Shown here one piece after another: positions 11,651-23,310 of a stretch of 64,000 nt of DNA (positions are counted from its first letter, which is position 1; each line of letters opens with the position of its first letter). The notes beneath the pieces were generated by a model. It saw nothing but the letters and a program-made list of their open reading frames with translations. It made no database searches and was not told where the DNA came from. The DNA is from Athripsodes cinereus (Eukaryota > Arthropoda > Insecta > Trichoptera > Leptoceridae): NCBI GenBank assembly GCA_947579605.1, contig OX388317.1:20789384-20853383 (forward strand), read 5' to 3'. The position numbers were made by a program, and so were the translations under genes.

Positions 11651-12337
11651 ATCCTATATTATTACAATCGACAATCTGTTTCTTTTTGTATACATTACAG
11701 CGAAATCAAAACAAAGGTAACATCGTAAAAAAATGTCACTCGGGTGACATTAAATAGAACAAAAATCTACGACACAAATGTGATGGCGTGAATGCGTCCT
11801 AACTTACATAACATTTTCTCTGTTTGCATACAGTAAGTACAACGTGTATATAAACAAGGTCGTCTGTTTGAACAGTAACTCTAATAAAACAATGGATATT
11901 GCAGATGATACATTTTGGAAATTGAAAGGGGTTGGGTGATGGTGAATTTATAAGGGTGTTTGTTGTATTATTACTGTTTACCTATCTCCCATATTCTCGG
12001 AAATTCAGAAAGGATATAAACCTCCATTCTATTTAAATAGATTGTGTGCCAAATAAGTGACCTATTTTTATGTCAATTTAACTGTATATTTTGTGATAAT
12101 CTTATCGAGAATTTTTGATGATAAATTTATTTTGGATTCAAACAAAAACACGTGCCCCTGTGGCGGCTAGTTACACCACCTACACGCTTACATTTATTTA
12201 TTTAGGTCAAGAACATTTGGACCATAGCAAGAAAAACAATAAATATGTTAACATTTAAATTCAGTTTCATTTTTTCATACTCATCACATTATTTGTGTTT
12301 TTGGATAATCAAATTGTGATTATCAAAAGAGTGTTAC
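11651..12337. other. unassigned sequence
   Basis: No gene was seen. It includes an AAATAGATTGTG stretch and a TTTATTTATTTAGG run near 12190 that may be an old LINE tail. Confidence 0.4.
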
Positions 12338-12630
12338 TTTAACTACTTAACCCCCCCCCCCCCATACGATGGCAATCATCATAGCGAAGTTTTGTAGTCC
12401 TCCGTTGTCTGAAACAACTCCTTCATTCCTGTTACTCCAGTTAATCATTCCTGTGAAATAAGTTTGCGCAGTTAAGCCATTTGTCTTGCTCCAGGTTCTC
12501 TGTAGAACCTGGGTCGCAAAGAAAAGAGGGGGTTTCAGCCAGTTCAAGTCCGTTTCTACCTGGTCTGAAAGGCTGGGTGTCCATGATGGATTTCCCCCCA
12601 CAAAAAAGGTCCTCTCCATGCTGCTTCCTT
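12338..12630 (+). repeat. repeat family M (copy 1) with a poly-C tract
   Basis: A C run at 12351-12363 is followed by moderately GC-rich sequence. The part from about 12515 (AGAGGGGGTTTCAGCC, TTCAAGTCCG, CTACCTGGTCTGA, GGGTGTCCATGATGGATTTC) recurs at 38060-38345. In this copy the CTACCTGGTCTG site is intact, so it is the empty-site version of the MITE insertion at 38097. A 90-codon open frame on the minus strand across the stretch may be a retroelement remnant but was not recognised. Confidence 0.65.
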
Positions 12631-13376
12631 CTATTTATCCCTTTATCTTTAATGGATGGTATTTATCTCCACGTGTATTGATATGAATGTCTTGTATTCA
12701 GTAGCGAAAACACGAGATATGAAAGTTAAAATTAATGTTTTTTTCAATAAACATAAATAAAATGAATAACTTATAATTTTGGAAATCCCTGCTGAAGTTT
12801 TGTCTTATCATCCCATTCTCCACAATTTAACAAAATAATATGTTATTTATTATATAAACGCGGTCATTTGAACGTTTTGTATGATTAAAGTTTCGCTTTG
12901 AAATCCGCTTTTAAAGCTTTAAGCTGTTCCATAGACCGCAAGTTGTAAGTTAACTCCATACTAAAATAAACTAAAGCATTTATCCTTTATTTCAATAATA
13001 ATTATTATTGTTTTTACAGAATATAAAATAAAACATATTTACCTGAATATTTAACTTAAAAATGATGCAACTTTTTTTAAGTTAATTAGGGTTTTACATA
13101 GAATAAAATTAAAACAATTTTATAAATACGAATGAGAAAGACTGAGTTTATTCATGTTATATCATATTTTGAGAATATTCAATGAGAGTTATCTAAGAAA
13201 AGCTGTTTGATAGTTTTTATTCCGTTTGTTGGGAGATTCCTTTAATATGAAAATAAACAATGTCACGTCATTATTAGAAGATAGTTAAACAAAACTAACA
13301 AAACCAGAACTCGATCTACATACATAATGGAAGGATCTTTTTTCCTTCCTGTGTTTTTAAGAGTAGGTACTTCTAT
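12631..13376. other. unassigned sequence
   Basis: AT-rich, with no recognisable coding content. Confidence 0.5.
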
Positions 13377-13510
13377 TACTTTACCATCTCGGCATGTAGC
13401 CAGCAGACCAGCTCCATATAATTAACATGCAAGCTGTCTTCTTAGTGCCAATATAAAATCAAGACATTCAGGATGGGTGGCAAACCTCATCGCTTCTTTG
13501 TCGAAAGAAA
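13377..13510 (+). repeat. repeat family 1, arm
   Basis: The order ACCATCTCGGCATGTAGCCA, AACATGCAAGCTGTCTTCTT, AAGACATTCAGGATGGGTGG and CAAACCTCATCGCT matches the arm of other copies (28788, 38362, 46900). Confidence 0.75.
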
Positions 13511-16210
13511 TTGCCTCCAGGAAATTCGTTTGCTTATTTCTTATGAATTTTTCTTATCAATTAAGTGTCATTGTTATCGTTTTCAGAATGAACGACATCT
13601 AATTCCATATTGATACTTTATATAAGAAGGTCTTAAATTGTTTGTTTTTTTTTAATCTTTTCTATACACAGATGTCAGTATAGCTGGCGGACTTATCACT
13701 TACGTAATTTATTCCAGACAACCAGTGCTGTCTCAATTTTGCTGAGACAGTTCTCTTCGTATTCATAATAAGTTAAAAATAAAAATAAAATAAATAAGAT
13801 AACAAATCATCTTTTTTTGATACTTTTGTTGATATAAAACAATGTAGTTATACGAAATACACTTAAACTCCCAAAGTGGATGTAAAAGATTTAAAGGAAT
13901 TTCTTCCATTCTTGTTGTAATAATTTAAGATAACGCGATAGAAATTGGAAAATTTAATTTGTGGAAAGACTCGTTACGATCTCTTCTTAGATATCTCCCT
14001 TGGTTTATTTACTGTAGTATGTCTTATCTCAGTATCTACTAGTAAAAGTAGAAAGATAGGGAAAATGTCAAATGACAGAATCAGCATTTTTCATGTAAGC
14101 GCTACATAGACAGATATAGATAACGGTTCCAATCAAGTCCCTGGAGATTGGAAATCTGCAACTTGCTGCATTCATGCGACTTATCCTTGATTAAATACTT
14201 CTGCATTGATCGTCAATCTAAATATATTTTAAAAACCCAAAATATTTAACAATGTCCTAAGTCCAATTATTTAACAATGTCCTTAGTCCAATTATTAGGC
14301 ATGTCGCTATATTAATATATCTATAGGTACATACTTGTTTTGCTTCCTCCAGTCATCCAATTTCTCATATGTGCACGTGGATTTTTCTTACTCAACACAC
14401 GGCCGTAGTTGAGAATTTGATCCACTCTTGGTAAAAAATAATTTATGCTAAATCAATAAAGCAACATAGTAATTTTAAATATGCAACATGCAAAAAAAAT
14501 TAAAGGGATATCAAAATCAAACAAAAAATCAGTCGCTTCTGCGATAAACTCATTATACAATATAATTTATTTGTATCACATTATTTTATAACTTTGTAAC
14601 GTGTATTGAGCAATAAAGTTTATAACTAATATTTTATTAATTGCGTCGATGCACACATAGTAGAATTCTATAATTAGGTAATTTGAAACAAGTGTTTATT
14701 TCTACTATAAAGTATTGATCACGAGAGAGACGTCTTTCGACTTATCAGGTCATTATCAATCTGATATTCTCGTCTCCAGTGTTAGAAAAAGGCCTTCCCC
14801 GTGAACTTGCTACAATCCTCTGTTGGCCACAACTCTACAGCAATACAAGCTGTCTACAGCACAACTTATCTGAGGCTTTCCCATAAATGACTTTGTAACA
14901 AAATATTGCGTTGTGTACCAAATGTTTATGTCGCCTTGCAGTCAGTTAGAGATTAACCCGCCATCTAAGTCCGGAGGGTAATCAAATAGATATCCACATT
15001 TTCTAAACTCACTGATCTTAATCGCAGAGGTGGCGTTATTTTGAATCTAGAAACTGTCATCACCACGTGACATCACCAGACTTTATAGAATAAGATTTTA
15101 TATTATAATGTTAGTACACAAAACAGAACTTTTTGATTTCATTCAAGATAATCAATAACTTGGAGTTAAAATATCAAGCTTTCAAATCTAAGGTTCTGAA
15201 TTCGAATATTTTTGATTCAAAAATATAAGTTTGTAATGAATGTATTTAAACCAAATCAGAAAATCTCAATCGGTAAACCCTGTGTTATTCTGTGTAAAAT
15301 CCAATCGAAAGGAGTAAAAAGGGTGTGGTATTTTTTATATGGTGTCCACACTACAGATAATTTAAGTAGGTAGTTGCATTATATTAGGAATAGCGGCCCG
15401 CAATTCGGCCTCTTTGTAATCAATCTGAACCTCGCACAATACGCACGCACTCTCTCTGTAGTTGTGATACCTTGTAATAAGTTAATATATACTGTATATA
15501 ATAAGTAATCATTTGTATTATTATATAACCTGCCCAGCATAACACACAACCTTACAAAACAAAAGGTGTTCTAACACTCAAGAATTCGCTCAAAGCTAGC
15601 GTTTACCAATTCCGCCATATTTTTTGAAATTGACCTAATTTAGTCGATTGATAATGGCATTGAATCAACAAAGTTTTATGTTACGAGTTATCTCTTGTCA
15701 CATACAAATGTGAATACATTTTTTAGTTTGTTTTTCTATCCCCTAGCGATGCAAAATAAAAACCTGAATACGTCGATTTATTTCATCACATGTCTAATGG
15801 AAGTAGTTTACAAACTGTTTTGTATGCTAAATAAAAATAAACACAATTATTCATACGTTATAATATATTCTACACATCGGCGATCAAAAAGTTCGGAAAA
15901 CAACCAATTTAACAAATATATTTTTTTTATTTCTGAAACTAAAGTTGAAAGCGTTTTGCATTCATGAAAAGCTATCCGGTTTTTCACGATGTTCCCCGTC
16001 ACAGATAGACGCTATTCACACGACCAGTTATGCATCGCACATATATTGGAGATTTACAACGATCATAACAATTATAGTAATGTCATCATGATGATAATAT
16101 ATTATTACCAATGCAATTAATATGCTCATTCACACTTTAGGTTGTAATACTTCATGATATTTTTTTGTTTATTCTATAAAAGATTTAACGCTAGATTTTA
16201 AGCATCTAAC
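13511..16210. other. unassigned sequence, possible old retroelement tail near 14700
   Basis: No gene. A 23-bp tandem duplication (TTTAACAATGTCCTTAGTCC) lies at about 14250-14300. Around 14720-14770 the complement reads AATGACCTGATAAGTCGAAA followed by GACGTCTCTC, which resembles the GIY-YIG/Penelope or LINE 3' regions of insects, but no protein could be read next to it. A small hairpin (CTGTCTCA with its complement) is at about 13727-13749. Confidence 0.4.
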
Positions 16211-16224
16211 TATTGATACAATCA

Positions 16225-19200
16225 GACCGGTCTTGGTAGCTGGTGATTTTAATGCACGCTCGCCTCTATGGCACGACAGACCTGGCACGGACCGCACTGG
16301 GAGTGGTGGACCAGTGGAGGATTTTATATCTTCCGCTGGCCTCAGCATTCTCAATGTTGCCGGTCAACCGGCCACGTTTGCTGGGCCAATGGGGGAGAGT
16401 TGGATTGATTTAACTCTATGCACCGATGATCTGCTTGCGGATCTCTCCAATTGGAGGGTCCACGTTGGGGAGGTTGTCAGCGACCATCGACTGATCACTT
16501 GGTCTGTCGGGGGTTCGTTGGGAATTGAACCATACGGTCTGTGGAGTTTCAAGCGTTCGAAGGCGAACTGGAATTCTTTTGGAATTTGTTTGAAAGAAGA
16601 ATTGAGAGATTTTGATGTATATTTGGCTGATGGAGCTGAAGTAGCTGGGGAAAAATTTAACTCAGCGGTCGTCTCAGCGGCGACAGTGGCGCTGGGAAGG
16701 TGCAGGCCTGGGGGACGTCGTTCCACTAATTGGTGGACCCCGGAACTCACGGTTTTAAGACGCCAATTTAAATCCGCCGAACGGGCCTTCTGCCCGGTGA
16801 GAAAAGGCAGCGTGTTGCGGGACTCTCCAGCTGGGAGGCAACTCTTTGAGCGGCTCCAGCGAGCGAGGGGCTCTTTCAAATCAGCCATAAGGCATGCTAA
16901 GACCTCGGCTTGGAAGGAGTGGATAACAGAAACGGGAAACGCCGACCCTTGGTCCGTGACTCGAACTGTGGTTAAGTCTAAGAGGTCTGCTGATCACTAT
17001 CTTACCAGTATTGTTTCTGGCGATAATGAAACAGTGTGTATTGACGGCACACTCAGGGCGCTATTAGATGGTCTGGTGCCCCTTGACTCAATGTCGGGGG
17101 ACACACCATTTCATGCAGCGCTGCGTTTCCAATCACGCTGCCCCCCCGATGAGTCAGTAATCGAAATTGACGATGTGACACATCAAGAATTGGGTGAAAT
17201 CGTCAAAAGATTAGGACCAAAGAAGGCACCTGGAATTGACAGAGTGAATGGTGTGATTGTGAAGCAGGTCTGGAGATTCTGTCCGGCTGAAATGTTGGGA
17301 CTTTTCCGGGCCTGTCTGCGACAGGGAGTGTTTCCAAAAGTATGGAAGAGAGGTTTGCTTAGGGTAATCCCCAAAGGCAACGATAAGCCTCTGTCGGATC
17401 TCAAGGCATATAGGCCTATCACTCTGCTGCCTTCCTTTGGCAAGATACTTGAGATCTTGGTGAGGAACCGGCTAGATGGGGCCCTTGTGCCGGGAGATCC
17501 TAAGCAGTTTGGTTTTAGCCGGGGCTTATCCACAGAGCACGCCATTGATGCCTGCATGAAGTGGAGGGATGACAGTAAGGAGAAAAATGTGCTGGGTGTC
17601 TTCCTTGACATAGCTGGGGCTTTCGACAATGCGTGGTGGCCACTCATACTGGCCAAACTGAAGATACGGGGATGTCCTCGCTGGCTGTTTAATGTAATCA
17701 GCAGCTACTTCAGCGACAGGTCAGTTGTGATCACCCACGCGGGACACTTGGTTGAACGGGTTGTAGATATGGGCTGTCCGCAGGGCTCGGTCCTCGGACC
17801 ATTCTTGTGGAACGTCCTCTTCGATGACCTTTTGAAAATAGATCTTCCTCCTGGCTGTACGATTTTCGCTTATGCTGACGATGCTCTTCTCTTGCTGTCT
17901 GGCAGCACGAGGAGAGCGATTGAGGACAATTTTAAAACCGCGATCGAGCGCATCCTGACGTGGGGCAGTGTGAATAGGCTTGTCTTCTCGCCGAGCAAGA
18001 CCTCCGCGATGTGGTTGAAGGGAGCGCTTGGAAGGGGCAGAAATCCGGTTCTCCGGATGAGTGGAACACCCGTAAGGGTGGTCGATGAAGTCCGGTACTT
18101 GGGAGTTGTTCTGGACAGGGGTTCTTCCTTTCTTCCTCACGTGAGAGCGACTGCCGAGAGGGCGAAGGTACTTTTCTTCACCCTTCGCCGACTTAGTCGT
18201 GGTACATGGGGCCTGCGTTCGGGGACTGTAAGGGCCATATATCGGGCGACGTACGTGGCGCAAGTTACGTATGCTGCTCGGGTTTGGTCTCATAGACTTT
18301 CGGTAGGCTCCGTATCTACGGCAGTCTTGAGGGGACAGAGACTCCCGCTGCTCGCCGTCACAGGTGCGTATCGTACTGCCGCTAGCGATGGCCTTCCTGT
18401 TATCGCTGGCGTGCTACCCGCTGATTTGGAAGTCCTAGACAGTGTGGCCAGGCGTAAGATCATGGCGGATGGTGGGACTGAATATCTTGGTATTTCCGTT
18501 CAGACGGAACCCGGGAACAGGGGAATTAGTAGGGCCTTCAGCCAAATCAGAGAAAGAACCTTGGATGTGTGGCAGGAAAGATGGGACCGGGGGAGAACCG
18601 CTAGACTTGTCTACGATTTTCTTCCGGAAGTAAGAGAGAGGATTAAAAGGCGCTTCCTGTCCTTCAATCACTTTGCCGTGCAGTTGGTGACGGGACACGG
18701 GGAATTTAAAGCCAAGCTCTTTGAGTTAGGGCTGACGGACGACCCGTGGTGTGTTTGTGGGACGGGAGCTCAGTTTGCGGGGCATATCCTGTGGGAGTGC
18801 CCAATGATGACGGATGCGAGGGATGTAATGATTGATAGTCTGAGTGATGATACTCCGAGACCCGTTTGGTCTGGGGAATTAATGATTAGTCCGAGAAATT
18901 TCAGGGCCTTCTTGGAATTTACGGATGTCTGGGTGTCTCGGTGGGACCTTCTGCGTGAGCCGGGCTTACCCCCGGCTTACCTGGATGAGCTTGATGGTTG
19001 ATTTTGCCTTGTGTGATCGTGGCTGTCGCGAGCGAACTCGTTTCTTCGTCTTTTGTGCTGTCCTGTCTCCCTTGGTGGAGAGTCTTAGGTCTGGGAGGGA
19101 TGTCCCTTGGGGAGGGAAGCGTGTCTGTGAAGACTCCAGTATCAGCGACCCTCGGGTTCACCGGCATGAATACCTAAAGAAGTTTCCGGACACCTCAACT

Positions 19201-19538
19201 CGGCTCTCTGCTCATTTTTTATTTCTTTTAATTTTTATTTCTATTATTTTGTTTTGAGTATTGATTTGTTATCTAGGTTAAGGAAATGCCTTTATAAATA
19301 TATTGTTAGTTTTTTTTTAAATAAATTATGAATGTATTTGCTTCTCTCGGCTAGAGGGACATCGAAGGAGTGTAGTCAAAAGATTCCACACACGGGGTTG
19401 TTTTTGGCCGGCCAGCCCCTCAGGCTGCCCACTATGGCGCCTCCGGTGTGGACAAACTTTGTGCAGTGTAGAATTCGGATAAATGGAAGTCCCCAGACTT
19501 CTGCGCTATCCGGGTGGTCGGTGGGTCTCCTTCAATGT
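16225..19538 (+). mobile_element. R1-type LINE, 5'-truncated, with 14-bp target duplication
   Basis: The direct repeat TATTGATACAATCA occurs at 16211-16224 and again at 19539-19552, bracketing 3,314 bp. The element begins inside the endonuclease domain, so it is a classic 5'-truncated copy. It has one clean 922-codon frame and a 537-bp 3' UTR (19002-19538) of higher GC than the surroundings. The 3' end is CTCCTTCAATGT and is not poly(A). The GC-rich body contrasts with the AT-rich flanks. The undamaged frame and near-perfect target duplication suggest a recent insertion. Confidence 0.93.
16233..19001 (+). CDS. R1-type LINE ORF2 protein, N-terminally truncated (endonuclease C-terminal part, RT, zinc knuckle)
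   Basis: The protein would nick target DNA, prime reverse transcription from the nick and copy element RNA in the nucleus. Residues are counted from a TTG at 16233; no true start codon remains because the 5' end is lost. Residues 1-90 are the last part of an APE-type endonuclease: GDFNARSPLW at 4-13, SWIDLTL at 56-62 and SDHRLI at 83-88 with the catalytic histidine. Reverse transcriptase spans about 320-600: KKAPGIDRVNG, YRPITLLPSFGKILE, motif A FLDIAGAFDNA (457-467), GCPQGSVLGPFLWNVLF, and the active site FAYADD at 545-550. The C-terminal part holds a C-x-C-x8-H-x4-C knuckle (C840, C842, H851, C856). No frameshift or stop is present. A complete protein of this group is about 1,000 residues or more and is preceded by an ORF1. 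R1, TRAS, SART and RT1 share these features, so the exact lineage is open; this copy lies in AT-rich DNA, not in rDNA or telomeric repeats. Without promoter and start it is probably not expressed as a working unit. Confidence 0.92.
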   Translation: MVAGDFNARSPLWHDRPGTDRTGSGGPVEDFISSAGLSILNVAGQPATFAGPMGESWIDLTLCTDDLLADLSNWRVHVGEVVSDHRLITWSVGGSLGIEPYGLWSFKRSKANWNSFGICLKEELRDFDVYLADGAEVAGEKFNSAVVSAATVALGRCRPGGRRSTNWWTPELTVLRRQFKSAERAFCPVRKGSVLRDSPAGRQLFERLQRARGSFKSAIRHAKTSAWKEWITETGNADPWSVTRTVVKSKRSADHYLTSIVSGDNETVCIDGTLRALLDGLVPLDSMSGDTPFHAALRFQSRCPPDESVIEIDDVTHQELGEIVKRLGPKKAPGIDRVNGVIVKQVWRFCPAEMLGLFRACLRQGVFPKVWKRGLLRVIPKGNDKPLSDLKAYRPITLLPSFGKILEILVRNRLDGALVPGDPKQFGFSRGLSTEHAIDACMKWRDDSKEKNVLGVFLDIAGAFDNAWWPLILAKLKIRGCPRWLFNVISSYFSDRSVVITHAGHLVERVVDMGCPQGSVLGPFLWNVLFDDLLKIDLPPGCTIFAYADDALLLLSGSTRRAIEDNFKTAIERILTWGSVNRLVFSPSKTSAMWLKGALGRGRNPVLRMSGTPVRVVDEVRYLGVVLDRGSSFLPHVRATAERAKVLFFTLRRLSRGTWGLRSGTVRAIYRATYVAQVTYAARVWSHRLSVGSVSTAVLRGQRLPLLAVTGAYRTAASDGLPVIAGVLPADLEVLDSVARRKIMADGGTEYLGISVQTEPGNRGISRAFSQIRERTLDVWQERWDRGRTARLVYDFLPEVRERIKRRFLSFNHFAVQLVTGHGEFKAKLFELGLTDDPWCVCGTGAQFAGHILWECPMMTDARDVMIDSLSDDTPRPVWSGELMISPRNFRAFLEFTDVWVSRWDLLREPGLPPAYLDELDG

Positions 19539-19552
19539 TATTGATACAATCA

Positions 19553-20522
19553 AAATGAAGTTAAAACTCGTGAATTCTTCAGAAAAGAATGCAATAAATT
19601 CCTCTTTTTATGTTAATTGAGACCGTTAACTATTGAAAGTTCTTCTCACCGCAATATAAAACTTTATTTTTGTTAATTTACTCGCAAACTTAAGAAGATT
19701 GAGCTATTTTGGAAAATGCTTGTTAAAATATCTCAAAATAGAGAACGATTTTGCACACTTAATTTACAAAAATGTTTTTTTTTTATTTTACCGATTTTGA
19801 TACTAAACTATTTAATTATTTGCGATACATATTCTATCGCCTGGATATTGTCTTAAGTATTATTTTAGGGGTAAAAGTGGGCAAAAAAAGCTGACAAAAG
19901 AAAAAAACTCGACGACGATGTTCGATAACAGAGTTTTCCAATCCATGATCGGAGATAATGTTATAATGTACTTACTGTACTTCTATATACATACATATAC
20001 AGGGAGGGTGTTAATGTTAGGGTAAAAATTTGATGAGTCAATTAATTACGTATATTAACCCTTAATTAACCAAATTTAACCTTTTTGCGTTCTACAAACC
20101 GTAAACGGTTTTTGCTGTAAATGCTAATATTATTTCTACATCGAGTACGTTTGATGAAAATGTTTGATTTTATTTAAGAATACGTACATAAATTATCAGA
20201 AATGTAAATCAGGAAATGCTCATGTTGTTAATCATTTTAAATGGATAGGTATGTTTAAATAATTTTCTCTCAAATATATTTTTAAGGGGGGACGTTATTT
20301 CATCATCGCAGATTGCTAAAGAACAAGTACTACAATATTAATATTCTTTCATACAATCGCATTCTTTTTCATAAGGTTTTTTTTTTTATATATCTATTGT
20401 TATTTATATTATGTAATTCCTATATTTCAGTTCTTTATACAACTATTATTGTTATTATCGTTATTCTTATATTTGGTTTCCATTCTTCTCAATTATATAT
20501 TATAAGAGAAATTAATTATTAT
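19553..20522. other. unassigned AT-rich sequence
   Basis: No gene or known repeat was recognised. Confidence 0.5.
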
Positions 20523-20930
20523 TTTTGTATTATATTATTTTTATTATTTTACCCCATATTTAATTCCTCAATTTATTTTTTAATTCTGAATTCTTTATTT
20601 ATTTTAAATTCTTAATTCATTCTTTATTTTTAATTCTTCGATTATTTTTATTATATTATATTATTTTTATTATTTTACCCCATATTTAATTCCTCAATTT
20701 ATTTTTAATTCTTAATTCTTTATTTATTTTAAATTCTTAATTCATTCTTTATTTTTAATTCTTCGATTATTTTTATTATATTATATTATTTTTATTATTT
20801 TACCCCATATTTAATTCCTCAATTTATTTTTAATTCTTAATTCTTTATTTATTTTAAATTCTTAATTCATTCTTTATTTTTAATTCTTCCCATTTTTAAT
20901 TCTTACCCCATATTTGATTCTTCGATTTTC
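20523..20930. repeat. tandem repeat, about 125-bp unit, three copies and a partial fourth
   Basis: The landmark ACCCCATATTTAATTCCTCA recurs at 20551, 20677 and 20802 (spacing 126 and 125), with almost identical AT-rich sequence between. A shortened unit follows at about 20905. The array lies just upstream of a LINE-like 3' tail, so it may be part of a 3' UTR. Confidence 0.9.
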
Positions 20931-20956
20931 AATTTTATCCTATTAAATGTCAACAA

Positions 20957-20958
<2 letters not shown>

Positions 20959-21000
<42 letters not shown>

Positions 21001-21010
21001 ATGTATGTGT
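20959..21010. repeat. (TA)n/(TG)n microsatellite
   Basis: About 16 TA units run directly into TGTGTGTATGTATGTG. Confidence 0.95.
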
Positions 21011-21228
21011 TTTTATTGTTTCTGATTCGCATTGCATTGTGTCACACGAAATTGGTTCTCTGTTTACTGTTGATTATTTGGTTTCTTAATTTTAATGTTC
21101 TAGTATTTTGTGATATTTGTCACTGTTTAATTTGTAAGTATTTGTATATGTGTATTTTTAACATGTAATAGGCTTATGCCGTGAGTATATGTAAAATAAA
21201 AAATAAAATAAAATAAATAAAAATAAGG
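21011..21228 (+). mobile_element. LINE-type 3' tail (family G)
   Basis: The stretch ends with GGCTTATGCCGTGAGTATAT followed by AAAATAAAATAAATAAAAAT. The same end, ATGCCGTAAATAAATAAA, is found on the minus strand at 24056 and at 60150, where the first copy still has coding sequence. No coding part was identified in this copy. Confidence 0.55.
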
Positions 21229-21231
21229 TGG

Positions 21232-21395
21232 TAGCCAGCGGACTAATTGCTTGTAATAAACATGCAAGTTTTATCTATCTATCAAAAACATCATGCCATA
21301 TTCCACGGGCGCTGTGACAAGTGGATTAACAGCTTGTAATAAATATGCAAGACGTCCTCTTGGTGGCAGTAAGAATTAAGATATTCATGGTGATA
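21232..21395 (+). repeat. repeat family 1, two partial arms in tandem
   Basis: GTAGCCAGCGGACTAATTGC with AATAAACATGCAAG is followed by a second arm start, ATCATGCCATATTCCACGGG, with AATAAATATGCAAGACGTCC. Both are in + orientation. Confidence 0.65.
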
Positions 21396-23039
21396 TTAAA
21401 AAAATAATCGACAAAAGAAAAATAAAACAAATGAAGGTCGATCCCAACGAAAATTTACGGGAAACCATCAACAAACAACAACGAAAAACTCTGATTCAAA
21501 ACAAAACACTTTTTTTTTGATTTTGTTCGTGAAAAATTATTGGAATTGCTTATTTTAAATATGACCCAGATTGGACCATTTTATTTATTTTATATTACGT
21601 CGTTGCATATTCAAAATGAGGTATGTGCGAACATTTTTATTTAGGCGTACTCTTTAAAAACTGTTCATTAGGGCATTAAAATTGTTGTTTGGTCTTTTTT
21701 GGCCTGATATTATTCTTAAAGTATTAAATTTTAATATTTGAGACTTAGAATCACTTGATTATGATGTCACTATAAGTAATTTATTCTATAAATGTCAAAA
21801 CATTTATAAATTTACATACCCCATTTGGAATACACAACGACGATTATTTAACTATATGTACCTATATGTAAACGGCCAACGCCTTTTGTCGTCTAACATA
21901 TCGCAAAAACTGCAGGTTTTGACAGATTGCGATATTAATACGCAAATAATCTTGATAGAGGCAAACCTCCTTCTATCAGGATCCCGTCGTTGTTCAATCT
22001 TTCTCACCAGTAAAATTTGGATGATTCCAAATTTTCAAATTTCCATTTGGATGATTCAATATTTATTCCTACGCAGGCACGCAGTTATAAAATTGTGTAG
22101 TCTTTAATGATGTACTCAATTTCATATACCTACGTAAGTATACATTTTTGTTGTTGACGAGAATGTGTGCCAATTTCTTTGAGTATGATGAAAGCAAGAA
22201 ACGTGCTCAAGGATCGAGTATCCAATCCAATGATACCAACCTATTTTACGTGAAAATAAAAAAACAATAAAATTAATTTTTATATCCGCACTTAGTACTG
22301 CCACCTCCTATGTAAGTAAGTTCTGCTATCTGAAAGTTGTACGAGTATCTTGACACTAATGGTGTGCTAAGAACGATCAGTCTCGCTATTACCCTTTTTC
22401 CATAAAGTTTCGGGTTTTATTGAATTTATCTTTAACCTTTAAGTTTTATATCAGGTAATTCCACAAGATGAACACTATCGTTGGACAGATGTCAAGTGTA
22501 ATATACCCATCTTAACCACAACGACAGATAATCTTAAAAATGTGACATCCTTTTTAAGAGGGAATTCACATTTTTTAAGACAGTTTTCGACACTTCTACG
22601 GTTACATATTGGATACAAATATATTATGTTCATACATATTGGTTTTTGTTTAAAGTTTTTTTTTCTTATTTCTTTAAAAGTCTCTAAGGAGTTTATTGCA
22701 GTAGGTTTTATTACAAAATATCGTATTTCCTCATTTTTTATTATATTTTCTTTTATAATGCTACGAAATTGTATACTTTTATTTTCATTTATTGAATTAG
22801 TCAAGGATATTAGAAAATTGAATTTACGACGTGGGACTTGATATATGAGTAAACTTATCTTTTATCCAATTTCCCTGAAATATGATATTAGTATTTTTTA
22901 ATAGTATTTTCCGATATATTTATCTGCCTTTTCCTTTTTGTTCATATCTCAAAGATTAATTTGTAGATATTATTTCCAACAAGAAAATTCGGTCGTTTAA
23001 AAATATACAACATACTAACCTATACTTTACTTTCAAGCC
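21396..23039. other. unassigned sequence
   Basis: No supported gene. Small open frames occur on both strands at 22475-22841, but they mirror each other in AT-rich sequence and show no domain. Confidence 0.45.
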
Positions 23040-23115
23040 GTATCCCAAGTGGGATATGTTGAAACAACCTCTTTTCCCGGATATTTCAATAATCCAAGGA
23101 CTCCTATTTATCCTT
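23040..23115 (-). repeat. short interspersed repeat shared with 51526-51582
   Basis: The complement reads AATAGGAGTCCTTGGATTAT, then TGAAATATCCGGGAAAAGAG and GTTGTTTCAA. The same order appears on the + strand at 51526. Only these two copies were found, so the family is undefined. Confidence 0.65.
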
Positions 23116-23177
23116 TTTGAGAACAAATTCTTTATTTTTTTAACTCTCTCCAGTTCATCAGTACCACTAAGACAGTA

Positions 23178-23231
23178 TTGGCTCTCCGTCCTCTTTCTTA
23201 TCTCAAGTGGGATAGGAAAGAGGAGAGCCAC
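23178..23231. repeat. imperfect hairpin around the LINE E end
   Basis: CTCTCCGTCCTCTTTCTTATC is mirrored by GATAGGAAAGAGGAGAG across the short loop TCAAGTGG, giving a strong stem of about 15 pairs. Confidence 0.7.
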
Positions 23232-23310
23232 ATAGTTCTATTCCTACTACTTCTTTCACTTCCTCTACATTCATACAACTTCTCATACACGCACGCCGAT
23301 TTCTCTAACA
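23195..23310 (-). mobile_element. LINE family E, 3' fragment, minus strand
   Basis: The complement reads AAATCGGCGTGCGTGTATGA, then ATGAATGTAGAGGAAGTGAA and CCCACTTGAGATAAG, matching the order in the + strand copies at 32500 and 58500. Confidence 0.65.

Noticed and set aside
16364..18698. Several long minus-strand open frames opposite the R1-type LINE
   Set aside because: They lie antisense to a coding frame with clear RT motifs, and are explained by its GC-rich codon use. None has a recognisable domain.
18925..19257. 110-codon frame overlapping the end of the LINE ORF
   Set aside because: It is in another frame over the ORF end and 3' UTR, with no domain; treated as chance.
20313..20615. 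100-codon hydrophobic frame in TTATTATT-rich DNA
   Set aside because: Low-complexity AT sequence overlapping a tandem array; the hydrophobic residues follow from T-rich codons.
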